64,000 bases of DNA. Source: Streptococcus minor DSM 17118. Lineage in GTDB: Bacteria > Bacillota > Bacilli > Lactobacillales > Streptococcaceae. The stretch spans positions 1 to 64,000 of the forward strand of contig NZ_AQYB01000026.1 of NCBI RefSeq assembly GCF_000377005.1, read 5' to 3'. Each line of letters starts with the position of its first letter. The first letter of the stretch is position 1. The translations under genes and the position numbers were made by a program. Shown piece by piece: positions 25,878 to 35,076 of this stretch. Under the pieces are notes generated by a model that was not told the DNA's origin, searched no databases, and was given only the letters and a program-made list of their open reading frames with translations.

Positions 25878-27220
25878 TACAAATCCAAATAGTTATCAAT
25901 TTCCCATTGAGATACGAAGGTTGCATAACTTGCCCACTCAATGCGCTTGGCTTCTAAAAAGTTGGTATAGATATGGTCTCCAAGAGCGTTACGGACCACC
26001 TCATCCTTTTGTAGGGCTTTGAGGGCATTGTGGAGAGTGGATGGCAAATCAACGATCCCCGCCTCTGCTCGCTCGGCTGCAGACATGGCATAGATATTGG
26101 TTTCAACTGGTGCAGGTGCTTCGATTTTATGCTCAACACCATCCAAGCCAGCCTCTAGTAAAACAGCTAGTGCTAAATAGGGATTTGCCATCGGATCAAC
26201 TGATCGTAGCTCCAAACGTGTACTCATCCCACGGGAAGCAGGAACGCGAATCAATGGCGAGCGGTTGCGACCTGCCCAAGCAATATAGACTGGTGCTTCA
26301 AAGCCAGGAACCAAGCGTTTATAAGAGTTGACAGTCGGATTCATGATAGCTGTATAGCTGTAAGCATGCTTCATCAGACCGCCCAAAAAGTGGTAGGCTG
26401 TCTCAGATAGCTCCATGCCTCTTGAATCTTTAGGGTCATAAAAAGCATTCTGCCCATCTTTATCAAAGAGAGACATATTGCAGTGCATACCTGAACCAGC
26501 GATACCATACTTCGGTTTGGCCATAAAGGTCGCATACATATTGTGCTTGCGAGCGATGGTTTTCACCACCAACTTAAAGAGCTGAATCTTATCACAGGCT
26601 CTCAACACATCATCATACTTGAAATCAATTTCATGCTGACCTACTGCACACTCATGGTGGCTAGCTTCTACCTCAAAGCCCATCTGAGTCAAAACATTGA
26701 CAATTTCCCGACGAGTATTATCCGCTAGGTCTGTCGGTGCTAAGTCAAAGTATCCTCCCTTATCATTGACTTCAAGGGTTGGATTACCCTGTTCATCCAT
26801 CTTAAAGAGGAAAAATTCTGGCTCTGGACCAAGGTTAAAAGAAGTAAAACCAAGATCCTCCATGTGCTTCAGGGCTTTTTTTAAATTGGAACGAGGATCT
26901 CCAGCAAAAGGTAGACCTTCAGTTGTATAGACATCACAAATCAAGCCTGCAACAGCTCCATTCTCATCACCCCAAGGGAAGATGGTCCAAGTATCTAAAT
27001 CTGGGTAGAGATACATGTCGGATTCGTTGATACGAACAAACCCCTCAATAGAAGAACCATCAAACATGGCCTTGTTGGACAGAACCTTCTCCACTTGTTC
27101 ATCCGTTGCTGGAATCTCTACGTTTTTCATAATTCCCATAATATCGGTAAACATGAGGCGTAAAAAGGTCACATTTTTTTCTTTGATTTCACGTTGGATA
27201 TCCGCCGCTGTGATAGACAT
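25874..27220 (-). CDS. glnA: Glutamine synthetase type I
   Basis: A 448-aa class I-alpha glutamine synthetase, making glutamine from glutamate, ammonium and ATP. Signatures are [22 protein letters not shown], the ATP-binding [16 protein letters not shown], and [13 protein letters not shown]. The length (no 25-residue insertion, no adenylylation loop) marks the Gram-positive, feedback-regulated GSI-alpha. It is second gene of glnRA, 30 bp after glnR. Confidence 0.96.
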   Translation of the reverse strand: MSITAADIQREIKEKNVTFLRLMFTDIMGIMKNVEIPATDEQVEKVLSNKAMFDGSSIEGFVRINESDMYLYPDLDTWTIFPWGDENGAVAGLICDVYTTEGLPFAGDPRSNLKKALKHMEDLGFTSFNLGPEPEFFLFKMDEQGNPTLEVNDKGGYFDLAPTDLADNTRREIVNVLTQMGFEVEASHHECAVGQHEIDFKYDDVLRACDKIQLFKLVVKTIARKHNMYATFMAKPKYGIAGSGMHCNMSLFDKDGQNAFYDPKDSRGMELSETAYHFLGGLMKHAYSYTAIMNPTVNSYKRLVPGFEAPVYIAWAGRNRSPLIRVPASRGMSTRLELRSVDPMANPYLALAVLLEAGLDGVEHKIEAPAPVETNIYAMSAAERAEAGIVDLPSTLHNALKALQKDEVVRNALGDHIYTNFLEAKRIEWASYATFVSQWEIDNYLDLY

Positions 27221-27250
27221 CTGTTTCTCCTTTATCCTATAAATGCATGA

Positions 27251-27613
27251 TTAAATGCGATATGAACCAAAACCAGTAGTAGCAGGTCTAAAACCGCCTG
27301 CCTTGGAAATCTCATCGTGGAGAATCTGCCTTACTTGACTGTCTGATAGGGTTTGCCGTCTAGCCAATTCCTTGGCTTCATACTCTCTTTTGATAGCTGC
27401 AATGTTGTAGCCATCTGCGATATAATCCTTAATCTCTAACAACCGGTCCATATCATTTAGTGAATACATACGACGGTTACCTTCGTTGCGATCAGGATAA
27501 ATCAACCCCTGTTCCTCATAGTACCGAATTTGGCGCGCTGTCAAATCAGTCAACTTCATTACACTACCAATCGGAAAGACTGCCAGCGATCTGCGTAATT
27601 CCTTTTCTCTCAC
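27251..27613 (-). CDS. glnR: Nitrogen regulator GlnR (MerR family)
   Basis: A 120-aa MerR-type repressor with N-terminal winged helix (IGSVMKLTDLTARQIRYYEEQGLIYPDRNEGNRRMYSLNDMDRL, about 16-60) and a C-terminal tail that senses feedback-inhibited glutamine synthetase. It represses its own operon and other glutamine/glutamate genes. A consensus GlnR operator lies 59 bp upstream. Confidence 0.95.
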   Translation of the reverse strand: MREKELRRSLAVFPIGSVMKLTDLTARQIRYYEEQGLIYPDRNEGNRRMYSLNDMDRLLEIKDYIADGYNIAAIKREYEAKELARRQTLSDSQVRQILHDEISKAGGFRPATTGFGSYRI

Positions 27614-27671
27614 GAAAAGCTCCTTTCTGCTCTACATTATAGGACAATTCATTTTATCCGTCAAGAAGCGA

Positions 27672-27688
27672 TGTTATGTTTTCTGACA
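27672..27688. promoter_or_regulatory. GlnR operator
   Basis: TGTTA-N7-TGACA matches the GlnR/TnrA consensus TGTNA-N7-TNACA exactly. It lies between glnR and the upstream membrane gene and explains autorepression of glnRA. Confidence 0.88.
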
Positions 27689-27699
27689 TCGTTCGTTTT

Positions 27700-28215
27700 T
27701 TATTTCATTTTCAAATATTTTTTCACTATTTCCAAATCATAATTGACCACTATAGCCACAAAGACTCCAACAAAGGTTTCAAAAACCCTGGTCAAGGCAT
27801 AAAGAATAGAATCTCCAGCCGGCACAGACAGGGCAATGATCAACATGGTCGCCACACCACTGATGACCCCAGCCGTATTGTTAAAAGCTACATTGGTCAT
27901 AATCGTCAGCATAGTAAATAAGGGGATAATGAGTAGAGTGACCCAAAAACTGTGTGAAAAAAAATCGCTCACAATGAAGAATAAGAGGGCATAGAGACCT
28001 CCTATAGAATTGCTGAGAACGCGAGAAGAACCAAAGTGTACACTCTTGCCAAAGTCCTCCCGCAGACTAAAAACTGCCGAAAGAGCTGCAATCTGGATAC
28101 CGTCCCATTCCAAAAAATGAAAAAGTAAAATCACCAGGAAAACAGCCAATCCCGACTTAACTGTCCTCATCCCAAATTTAAATTTTTCTGGATCAAATTG
28201 ATATTTCTTAAACAT
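27700..28215 (-). CDS. FUSC / aromatic acid exporter-like membrane protein
   Basis: A 171-aa protein from ATG 28215 with four to five membrane segments (AVFLVILLFHFL, LYALLFFIVSDFF, FWVTLLIIPLF, VATMLIIALSVPAG, VFETFVGVFVAIVVNYDLE). It resembles the membrane half of the ArAE/FUSC family. The function is unknown. No Shine-Dalgarno is present. A TGTTACAAT extended -10 (28222-28230 on the minus strand) ends six bases before the ATG, predicting a leaderless mRNA. It sits upstream of glnR in the same orientation, as in pneumococci. Confidence 0.78.
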   Translation of the reverse strand: MFKKYQFDPEKFKFGMRTVKSGLAVFLVILLFHFLEWDGIQIAALSAVFSLREDFGKSVHFGSSRVLSNSIGGLYALLFFIVSDFFSHSFWVTLLIIPLFTMLTIMTNVAFNNTAGVISGVATMLIIALSVPAGDSILYALTRVFETFVGVFVAIVVNYDLEIVKKYLKMK

Positions 28216-28221
28216 AGTTTT

Positions 28222-28251
28222 ATTGTAACATGTTTTGGGAATAAGAAACAA
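28222..28251 (-). promoter_or_regulatory. Promoter for a predicted leaderless mRNA
   Basis: On the minus strand TTGTTT, 18 bp, then TACAAT (28222-28227) with the extended TGT. With only six bases to the ATG at 28215, transcription should begin at or within a base or two of the start codon. Confidence 0.6.
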
Positions 28252-28785
28252 TTATTCTACTGAAATGCTATAAATATCGCTGATAGACTGATTATCATGA
28301 ATAAAGATAAGTTTGAAACCTACTATAAAACCTGCAAAATGCTCACAGCGCGATAGACAATACTGATATGCCTGGAGAAAATGAGACTCTTGAACCCGAT
28401 TAGCCAGAGTAACATGAGGAACCCAGTATTGTGGAGCATAGAGGGAATAAACAGGTAGATACTCCACTAACTGCTGATGCAAGGTGGAATGCAGATGAAC
28501 TAAAGCCGGTGTCTTAACTGGATTGAGGGTAATAATAGATTGTCCCAGAAAAGATCCTATGGCAGAAAAAGGAAGCTCTAGCGGGAAAAATTCGTCTACT
28601 AATTGTTCCAAAATTTGTTGAACTGCCGGTATATTGACTTCCCCAAGACTAGCTAAAGTGAGGTGGGGTTCCATGTTTTCTTTTTCAAAGGCATAACGAG
28701 AGAATTCCTTTTCACGTAGTTCTTCCCAAATTGTTCGAATATAGTCATTAGATGTTTTGTCCAAAAGTGCAATAATCGCGTACAT
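28252..28785 (-). CDS. 2H phosphoesterase (2'-5' RNA ligase family)
   Basis: A 177-aa protein with two HxT motifs, PHLTLASLG (about 42-50) and PHVTLANRV (about 126-134), the hallmark of 2H phosphoesterases such as LigT/ThpR and YjcG. These act on 2',3'-cyclic or 2'-5' phosphodiester bonds. The physiological substrate is unknown. ATG 28785 has AGGAGA upstream. It is followed by the leaderless FUSC-like gene. Confidence 0.85.
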   Translation of the reverse strand: MYAIIALLDKTSNDYIRTIWEELREKEFSRYAFEKENMEPHLTLASLGEVNIPAVQQILEQLVDEFFPLELPFSAIGSFLGQSIITLNPVKTPALVHLHSTLHQQLVEYLPVYSLYAPQYWVPHVTLANRVQESHFLQAYQYCLSRCEHFAGFIVGFKLIFIHDNQSISDIYSISVE

Positions 28786-28811
28786 ACATTTCTCCTGATA
28801 ATATTATAAAG

Positions 28812-28836
28812 AAAAAGACGGCTAGCCGTCTTCTTC
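28812..28836. terminator. Hairpin between pgk and the 2H phosphoesterase gene
   Basis: AAGACGGCTAGCCGTCTT is a perfect palindrome (28815-28832), with A-run before and T-rich after. It may end pgk transcription on the minus strand (followed there by TTTTTC). The remaining 28837-28999 holds imperfect inverted repeats but no gene. Confidence 0.65.
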
Positions 28837-28999
28837 GTTACCTAGATTGATTTTCTAAATTCTCTATGTTTCGTAGAAAATCTAGCCTTCACCTTTTGGG
28901 CGCAGTAGCTGAATGGTCCTTCACTTCGCTACACTTGTTAGCAACCTACTTAGCCTTGCGGAGGTATGTCTACGGAATCGGAGATTCCTAACTTACCGC

Positions 29000-30196
29000 C
29001 TATTTTTCAGTCAAAGCAGCCAAACCTGGAAGAACCTTTCCTTCTAACAATTCCATACTTGCACCACCACCTGTTGAAATCCATGAGAACTTATCTGCAC
29101 GGCCAAGGTTGATAGCTGCAGCAGCTGAGTCACCACCACCGATAATCGATTTCACACCTGGTTGTTTCACGATAGCGTCCATGACACCGATTGTACCAGC
29201 TTGGAAATCTGGATTTTCAAAGACACCCATCGGCCCGTTCCATACAACTGTTTTCGCACCAGTCAAAGCTTCATCAAACTTCGCGATAGATTTTGGACCA
29301 ATGTCGAGACCAAGGAAGCCTTCTGATACCGCCTCACCTTCTGTGTCACGAACAACATCGTAACCAGCAAACGCATTAGCTTCTTTTGAATCAACTGGCA
29401 AGATCAACTTACCATTTGACTTTTCAAGAAGTTCTTTTGCGATATCCAGTTTATCTTCTTCAACAAGAGAGTTACCGATTTCGATACCTTGAGCCTTGTA
29501 GAAGGTGTAAGTCATACCACCACCGATAAGAACTTTATCTGCTTTTTCAAGGAGATTTTCAATCACACCGATCTTATCTGAAACTTTAGAACCACCGAGA
29601 ATAGCTACGAATGGACGCTCAGGTGTTTCAACTGCTTCTTGGATATAGGCAATTTCATTTTCCAAAAGGAAACCTGCAACTGCCTTTTCAACGTTAGCTG
29701 AGATACCGACGTTTGATGCATGGGCACGGTGTGCTGTACCAAAAGCATCATTTACGAAGATGCCATCACCAAGTGAAGCCCAGTATTTACCGAGTTCTGG
29801 ATCATTTTTAGATTCTTTTTTGCCGTCAACATCTTCAAAACGAGTATTTTCCACCAAAAGAACTTGTCCATCTTCAAGAGCATTGATAGCTGCTTCCAAT
29901 TCAGCACCTCGAGTAGCACCTGGGAAAGCGACATCTTGACCCAGTTTAGTAGCCAAATCAGCCGCTACAGGAGCAAGTGACTTACCAGCCTTGTCTGCTT
30001 CTTCCTTAACACGACCAAGGTGAGAGAAGAGGATTGCACGACCACCCTGCTCAATGATGTACTTGATAGTTGGAAGAGCAGCTGAGATACGATTGTCGTT
30101 AGTAATAACGCCATCTTTCAAAGGTACGTTAAAGTCTACACGGACCAAAACTTTTTTACCTTTCAACTCAACATCTTTAACAGTCAATTTTGCCAT
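29000..30196 (-). CDS. pgk: Phosphoglycerate kinase
   Basis: A 398-aa glycolytic enzyme converting 1,3-bisphosphoglycerate and ADP to 3-phosphoglycerate and ATP. Motifs include [12 protein letters not shown] (signature), [25 protein letters not shown] and the C-terminal GGGDSAAA. I chose the start at 30196 (MAKLTVKD), with AAGGAG upstream, over the longer frame at 30232, whose first codons overlap the promoter (TATAAT at about 30233-30238). Confidence 0.96.
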   Translation of the reverse strand: MAKLTVKDVELKGKKVLVRVDFNVPLKDGVITNDNRISAALPTIKYIIEQGGRAILFSHLGRVKEEADKAGKSLAPVAADLATKLGQDVAFPGATRGAELEAAINALEDGQVLLVENTRFEDVDGKKESKNDPELGKYWASLGDGIFVNDAFGTAHRAHASNVGISANVEKAVAGFLLENEIAYIQEAVETPERPFVAILGGSKVSDKIGVIENLLEKADKVLIGGGMTYTFYKAQGIEIGNSLVEEDKLDIAKELLEKSNGKLILPVDSKEANAFAGYDVVRDTEGEAVSEGFLGLDIGPKSIAKFDEALTGAKTVVWNGPMGVFENPDFQAGTIGVMDAIVKQPGVKSIIGGGDSAAAAINLGRADKFSWISTGGGASMELLEGKVLPGLAALTEK

Positions 30197-30384
30197 TAGA
30201 TACGACTCCTTAAATTTTTTTATCTTACTCATTATAGCATATTATTTGCTAAATGACGATAGAAAATTCCAATATTGTGAATAGAATCACATTTTAATTT
30301 CCCTCCTCGTCCAGATATTCTGCAAAAAGAATAGAAAAATATGGTATAATAGAACAGGATAATCCAATATAGGAGGAAAAATTT

Positions 30385-31350
30385 ATGAAAGAAACACGCT
30401 TAAAAGGCGTGATTGCCGCCCTGATAGTCGGAGTAGTTTGTTTGGGGCTTAGCCTATTTCTAGGAGTATTGCACTGGCAATCGACTGATAAAAATCAACT
30501 CATAAAAAGCGAAGCCATTTATAAAACTAGCTCCAGTCAAGATGCAGTCGTACTAATTGACTATATTTATCCTGAAGCCATCGGTACATTAGACAATGGC
30601 AACAATCTCTACCTAATCGGCTATGTCCAACCTGATGGATATCTGGGCTATGTCGGTCTAGAGGCAAAAGAGAGTGATAAAGAACTCCAAGCATTAATCA
30701 AAACTTCTAAAGAAGCACTTGCTGAAAATCCGCAATACCTAGTGGTGAAAGTAAAATCAACATTAGATAAAGAATCCATCGTGAATTACGAAAACTATCT
30801 CAGAGACATCCTTGGCTCAAATGCTGAGATTAGTCAGTCAATGGATTATTCTACCTATGTGACGCGATTAAATCTCGGATTAGGTCAAGCCATCTATTTC
30901 ATCATCCCAATCATGCTTGTTCTCGGTGGGGCTGGCTTCCTTACTGCTTGGAAACTCAAGAAATCTAATGCCGCAGTCTATGAAGAACTCTATCATGCTT
31001 ATCCAAATTTACAAGGCAATATTCAGGCATTGCATGATAGTGCGGATTATATCGATGAATCGATTGGTCTATTAGTTTATAAAAATCATATTTTTGGCTA
31101 TAAGCAACGACTCTTCTTGTTCGATTTGCGAGAAGTCACCAATCTCTATCACCATGTCATCAACCACAAAAAGTATGGCCTGATTACTATCCATCGCTCA
31201 TCGTCATTAGTCTTTAAAACCCAAGACAGCCATAAAGCTCAGGAAGTTGCCATCAAAAATGTCGGAAAAAACACCGACCTCCAACTACAACCACTCTTTG
31301 ACTACATCCAGAACCATTTTCCGCATATCGTCCTTGGATACAACCAATAA
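30385..31350 (+). CDS. Membrane protein of unknown function
   Basis: A 321-aa protein. It has one N-terminal membrane helix (about 9-29), an extracellular-type domain to about 170, a second helix (about 172-194) and a cytoplasmic C-terminal domain (195-321). I recognise no family. The C-terminal part (NHIFGYKQRLFLFDLREVTNLYHHV) has a pleckstrin-like strand pattern but this is weak. TATAAT at about 30343-30348 and AGGAGG before the ATG make expression likely. It is monocistronic, with a composite terminator. Confidence 0.75.
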   Translation: MKETRLKGVIAALIVGVVCLGLSLFLGVLHWQSTDKNQLIKSEAIYKTSSSQDAVVLIDYIYPEAIGTLDNGNNLYLIGYVQPDGYLGYVGLEAKESDKELQALIKTSKEALAENPQYLVVKVKSTLDKESIVNYENYLRDILGSNAEISQSMDYSTYVTRLNLGLGQAIYFIIPIMLVLGGAGFLTAWKLKKSNAAVYEELYHAYPNLQGNIQALHDSADYIDESIGLLVYKNHIFGYKQRLFLFDLREVTNLYHHVINHKKYGLITIHRSSSLVFKTQDSHKAQEVAIKNVGKNTDLQLQPLFDYIQNHFPHIVLGYNQ

Positions 31351-31376
31351 AGTCTGATATTCGGTTCAAAAACAAC

Positions 31377-31432
31377 AAAAGCGAACAAGGTTTTATTCTG
31401 TCTAGCAGAATTGCCACTCTGTTCGCTTTTTC
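31377..31432 (+). terminator. Composite terminator
   Basis: Outer stem GCGAACA (31381-31387) / TGTTCGC (31420-31426), flanked by A- and T-runs, encloses an inner ATTCTG / CAGAAT hairpin (31395-31411). It can serve both the membrane protein gene and the convergent aldo/keto reductase. Confidence 0.8.
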
Positions 31433-31457
31433 ATTTTATATTAGAGAACCTTTTCCG

Positions 31458-32303
31458 TTAAAAACCAACTTGGTCAGGATTTTTTTGCTGACTGACACCT
31501 TCTACCTTGTCCAAGCGAGCGATATCTTCTGCTGATAGTTCAAAATCAAAAATCTGCAAGTTGTCTTCGATATTGTTTGGTGTTACCGACTTCGGTAATG
31601 GTAGGAAACCTTTTTGCAGGGACCACCGCAAGGCTATCTGAGCGATTGACTTCCCATATTTTTGAGCCAATTCTTGCACAAGAGGATTATCAAAAATACT
31701 ACCAGTCCCAAGTGGGCTATATGCTTCAAGTAATATACCATGTTGACGACAGAAGCTAACCAACTCTTCCTGTGGACAACCTGGTGCTAAGAGGACTTGG
31801 TTGACATGGGGCTTGATTTCAGCTGTCTCAAAAAGAGCTTCCAAGTGGTGAATCATAAAATTGGAAACACCGATAGCACGTACCTTTCCTAGCTTGTAGG
31901 CTTCTTCCATAGCCTTCCAAGCACCTGCATTGCCTGCCTTCCAAGCATCATTTTCACGCAGTGCAGCAGGATTCGGCCAATGAATCAGAAGCAAATCTAC
32001 ATAATCAACAGATAATTTTTCCAAAGACTCATCAATCGATGCCTTAGCCAATTCATAGTCATGCTTGTCATTCCAGATCTTAGTGGTCAAGAAAATCTTC
32101 TCACGCGCTAATTCACTGTCCGCAATGGCACGACCGACTCCTTCTTCGTTGCAGTAAATTTGAGCCGTGTCAACATGTGTATATCCAACTTTGAGGGCAT
32201 GGCTTACGCTATTATAAACCTCTGTACCATCTGGAATCTGCCAAGTTCCAAAGCCAATTTTTGGTATCTGTACACCGTTCGATAATGTATAGTTTTCCAT
32301 CAT
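31458..32303 (-). CDS. Aldo/keto reductase
   Basis: A 281-aa NADPH-dependent aldo/keto reductase. The catalytic tetrad is visible as D in HVDTAQ, Y in IYCNEEGVG, K in FLTTKIW and H in LLIHWP. The signature IGFGTWQIPDG is near the N-terminus and LPKSVTPNNIEDN near the C-terminus. Such enzymes in lactic bacteria reduce 2,5-diketogluconate, methylglyoxal and other aldehydes. The true substrate is unknown. It is upstream of gapA with a terminator between, so it is a separate unit. Confidence 0.9.
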   Translation of the reverse strand: MMENYTLSNGVQIPKIGFGTWQIPDGTEVYNSVSHALKVGYTHVDTAQIYCNEEGVGRAIADSELAREKIFLTTKIWNDKHDYELAKASIDESLEKLSVDYVDLLLIHWPNPAALRENDAWKAGNAGAWKAMEEAYKLGKVRAIGVSNFMIHHLEALFETAEIKPHVNQVLLAPGCPQEELVSFCRQHGILLEAYSPLGTGSIFDNPLVQELAQKYGKSIAQIALRWSLQKGFLPLPKSVTPNNIEDNLQIFDFELSAEDIARLDKVEGVSQQKNPDQVGF

Positions 32304-32339
32304 GTCCTCCTCAAATCATCTTCTAAGAAATAGTATAAA

Positions 32340-32365
32340 AAAGAGAACCGAAGTTCTCCTTTTTG
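32340..32365 (-). terminator. gapA terminator
   Basis: GAGAAC / GTTCTC with a CGAA loop is followed on the minus strand by TTTTTTATAC. It lies ten bases past the gapA stop. Confidence 0.8.
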
Positions 32366-32375
32366 TTAACTAAAA

Positions 32376-33386
32376 TTATTTAGCAATTTTTGCGAAGTAC
32401 TCAAGAGTACGAACAAGTTGTGAAGTGTAAGACATTTCATTGTCATACCATGAAACAACTTTCACCAATTGTTTACCATCAACATCAAGAACTTTTGTTT
32501 GAGTTGCATCAAACAATGAACCATAAGAAATACCGACGATATCTGAAGAAACAATTGGATCTTCAGTGTAACCGTATGATTCGTTTGCAGCAGCTTTCAT
32601 AGCAGCGTTCACTTCGTCAACAGTAACATTTTTCTCAAGAACAGCAACCAATTCAGTTACAGAACCTGTTGGGGTAGGTACGCGTTGTGCAGCTCCATCC
32701 AACTTACCGTTCAACTCAGGGATAACAAGACCGATAGCTTTTGCAGCACCAGTTGAGTTAGGAACAATGTTTGCTGCACCAGCACGAGCACGGCGAAGGT
32801 CACCACCACGGTGTGGACCGTCAAGAATCATTTGGTCACCAGTGTAAGCGTGGATAGTTGTCATCAAACCTTCAACAACACCGAAGTTGTCTTGAAGAGC
32901 TTTTGCCATTGGAGCCAAACAGTTTGTAGTACATGAAGCACCAGAGATTACTGTTTCAGTACCATCAAGAACATCGTGGTTAGTGTTGAAAACAACAGTT
33001 TTCACATCGTTACCACCAGGAGCTGTGATAACAACTTTTTTCGCACCGTTTGCGTGCAAGTGCAATTCAGCTTTTTCTTTAGAAGCAAAGAAACCTGTTG
33101 CTTCCAAAACGATGTCAACGCCATCAGTTGCCCAATCAATTTGTGCAGGATCTTTTTCAGCAGAAACTTTAACGAATTTACCGTTTACTTCGAATCCACC
33201 ATCTTTTACTTCAACAGTACCGTCAAAACGACCTTGCGTTGTGTCATATTTCAACAAGTGTGCAAGCATAGCTGGATCTGTAAGGTCGTTGATACGAGTA
33301 ACTTCAACACCTTCAACATTTTGGATACGACGGAAAGCAAGACGACCGATACGACCGAAACCGTTAATACCAACTTTAACTACCAT
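32376..33386 (-). CDS. gapA: Glyceraldehyde-3-phosphate dehydrogenase (NAD)
   Basis: A 336-aa phosphorylating GAPDH. It begins [19 protein letters not shown]. The catalytic loop [11 protein letters not shown] (Cys at about 152) and [14 protein letters not shown] close to the end are classical. In streptococci it also appears on the surface as a plasminogen-binding moonlighting protein. Codon use is strongly biased, as for a highly expressed gene. It is monocistronic. Confidence 0.97.
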   Translation of the reverse strand: MVVKVGINGFGRIGRLAFRRIQNVEGVEVTRINDLTDPAMLAHLLKYDTTQGRFDGTVEVKDGGFEVNGKFVKVSAEKDPAQIDWATDGVDIVLEATGFFASKEKAELHLHANGAKKVVITAPGGNDVKTVVFNTNHDVLDGTETVISGASCTTNCLAPMAKALQDNFGVVEGLMTTIHAYTGDQMILDGPHRGGDLRRARAGAANIVPNSTGAAKAIGLVIPELNGKLDGAAQRVPTPTGSVTELVAVLEKNVTVDEVNAAMKAAANESYGYTEDPIVSSDIVGISYGSLFDATQTKVLDVDGKQLVKVVSWYDNEMSYTSQLVRTLEYFAKIAK

Positions 33387-33674
33387 GAATGATTTCCTCC
33401 TTATGAAAATCGAGTTATTTAGTGTAAAAGGACAAGCCTTTTTGTTATTGTGAAAATCGTAACATGCAAATATACAAGTTACTTTTCAACATTTCCATTA
33501 TATACCGATTTCTAAAAAAATGCAACTGCTTGCGTAGTTTTTCCATGGAATAGTCCCAAGAGAATGATAGCGAAAGCATTGGAATAAAATAGCTTCATTT
33601 CTACTAAATTCTGTTATAATAAACTATACCGTTTTATTTAATTGTATCACTTTTTATAGAAAGAATTGACTTGT

Positions 33675-34826
33675 ATGAGATTTAGTACGAGAAAAGAGAG
33701 AAGAGCCAATCGATTGGAGCGGAGTTGGTGGAAAAAACTATTCATCGGTCTTTTTAGTCCTATCTTTACAATCGGAATTTGGTACGGAACTAGCCTAGCG
33801 ACCTACTACTACTTTCCGTCTCTCAATGTTTACTTTATAGGGGACAGCCGTCCTCTCTATCTGATTCTATCTGGTCTGCTATACAGCGGCTTCATCCTTG
33901 CTCTCTTTATCTCGCTCTGGATATGGTGGAAACTGCTCTTTAATGAAAAAATTCGCTGGTGGCGTTGGCAACCCATACTATTGAGTCTACTCCTAACCTG
34001 CCCTGTCTTCTATTACACCTATCAAAAAGCTGAAAGAGTAGCCAATATAGAGCCTAAGTTTATCGCTCATCGTAGTATTAGCAATCACAATGCCGTTGAA
34101 AATACTCTTGAAGCTTTGCATCTCACCAGTCAAGAAAAACCCGACTACATTGAGATAGATATCTATGAGACTGCTGATTTAGATTTCGTTGTCTTCCATG
34201 ATGAGAACCTCAGTCATCTAGCTGGAAACTACAAAAGACCGCACGAGTTGAGCCTAGCAGAGCTTACAACCATCACTGTTACTGACCCCGAATACGGACA
34301 TACCGGAAAAATCCCTTCCTTGGATCAGTTTCTCGATGAGGCAGATAAACTAAATCAAAAATTACTTCTTGACATCAAAGTCTCACCCCTAGATAGTCCT
34401 GAGATGGTAACTCAGTTTTTGAAAAAATACCAGTCTCGTTTGGAAAAAATGAAACATCAGGTTCAATCATCTGATCTTACAACCATGCAAAAAATCCTTC
34501 AGCACTCTCCAAAATTCGATACTTTTTTGATTACGAGCACAATTATGGAGCATGATGTACCTGGCCTGACAGGCTATAACGTGCCCATCATCCATCTCAC
34601 CGATGACGTTTATCATCAACTAAAAGAAAAAGATCTCGCTATCTACACTTGGATTTCAAACGAAAATGAAATGGTTAACGCCCCAAAACATCTCGAAATC
34701 GATGCTATTATTACAAGTTACCTGAAAAAGACAACGGATGAAGTACAAGCTCTAAAAAAACACCGAGACTATCATGCACTCTACTTTAAACAACTAGATG
34801 GACTCAAGATCTTCCCAATGATTTAA
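33675..34826 (+). CDS. Membrane-anchored glycerophosphodiester phosphodiesterase
   Basis: A 383-aa protein with three N-terminal membrane helices (about 17-40, 52-75, 94-112) and a GDPD TIM-barrel domain from about 125. Active-site motifs are IAHRSISNHNAVENT (usual form HRG...PENT), DYIEIDIYET and VVFHDENL. The Gly after HR is Ser here, and the usual second Pro is Val. It would hydrolyse glycerophosphodiesters from lipids or teichoic acids at the membrane. ATG 33675 is preferred over TTG 33666. TATAAT lies at about 33615-33620. Terminator at 34922. Confidence 0.85.
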   Translation: MRFSTRKERRANRLERSWWKKLFIGLFSPIFTIGIWYGTSLATYYYFPSLNVYFIGDSRPLYLILSGLLYSGFILALFISLWIWWKLLFNEKIRWWRWQPILLSLLLTCPVFYYTYQKAERVANIEPKFIAHRSISNHNAVENTLEALHLTSQEKPDYIEIDIYETADLDFVVFHDENLSHLAGNYKRPHELSLAELTTITVTDPEYGHTGKIPSLDQFLDEADKLNQKLLLDIKVSPLDSPEMVTQFLKKYQSRLEKMKHQVQSSDLTTMQKILQHSPKFDTFLITSTIMEHDVPGLTGYNVPIIHLTDDVYHQLKEKDLAIYTWISNENEMVNAPKHLEIDAIITSYLKKTTDEVQALKKHRDYHALYFKQLDGLKIFPMI

Positions 34827-34921
34827 ATGCTGTATGAGGAGAAACTAATTGGATAAGAGTGAGTTCTTCTATACAAAATAAGAAAAGAGCATATTATCAT
34901 TAGGATTTATTATTAAAATCT

Positions 34922-34953
34922 AGAGAAGACCAAAATAATCTTCTCTTTTTTTG
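34922..34953 (+). terminator. Terminator of the GDPD gene
   Basis: AGAGAAGA / TCTTCTCT with a 9-nt loop is followed by a run of T, 95 bp past the stop. Confidence 0.85.
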
Positions 34954-35039
34954 TACATGCATTTGACATCTCCTTCTTTACATTTGAAGCCCAAAAAAGA
35001 GAATGATAGGTCGCTCTCTGACCCATTTTTACCTTTACA

Positions 35040-35066
35040 AAAAAACACCTACCCAAAGGTAGGTGT
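35040..35066 (-). terminator. fusA terminator
   Basis: ACACCTACC / GGTAGGTGT with a 4-nt loop is followed on the minus strand by TTTTTT, ten bases past the fusA stop. Confidence 0.88.
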
Positions 35067-35076
35067 CTGAGGACCA

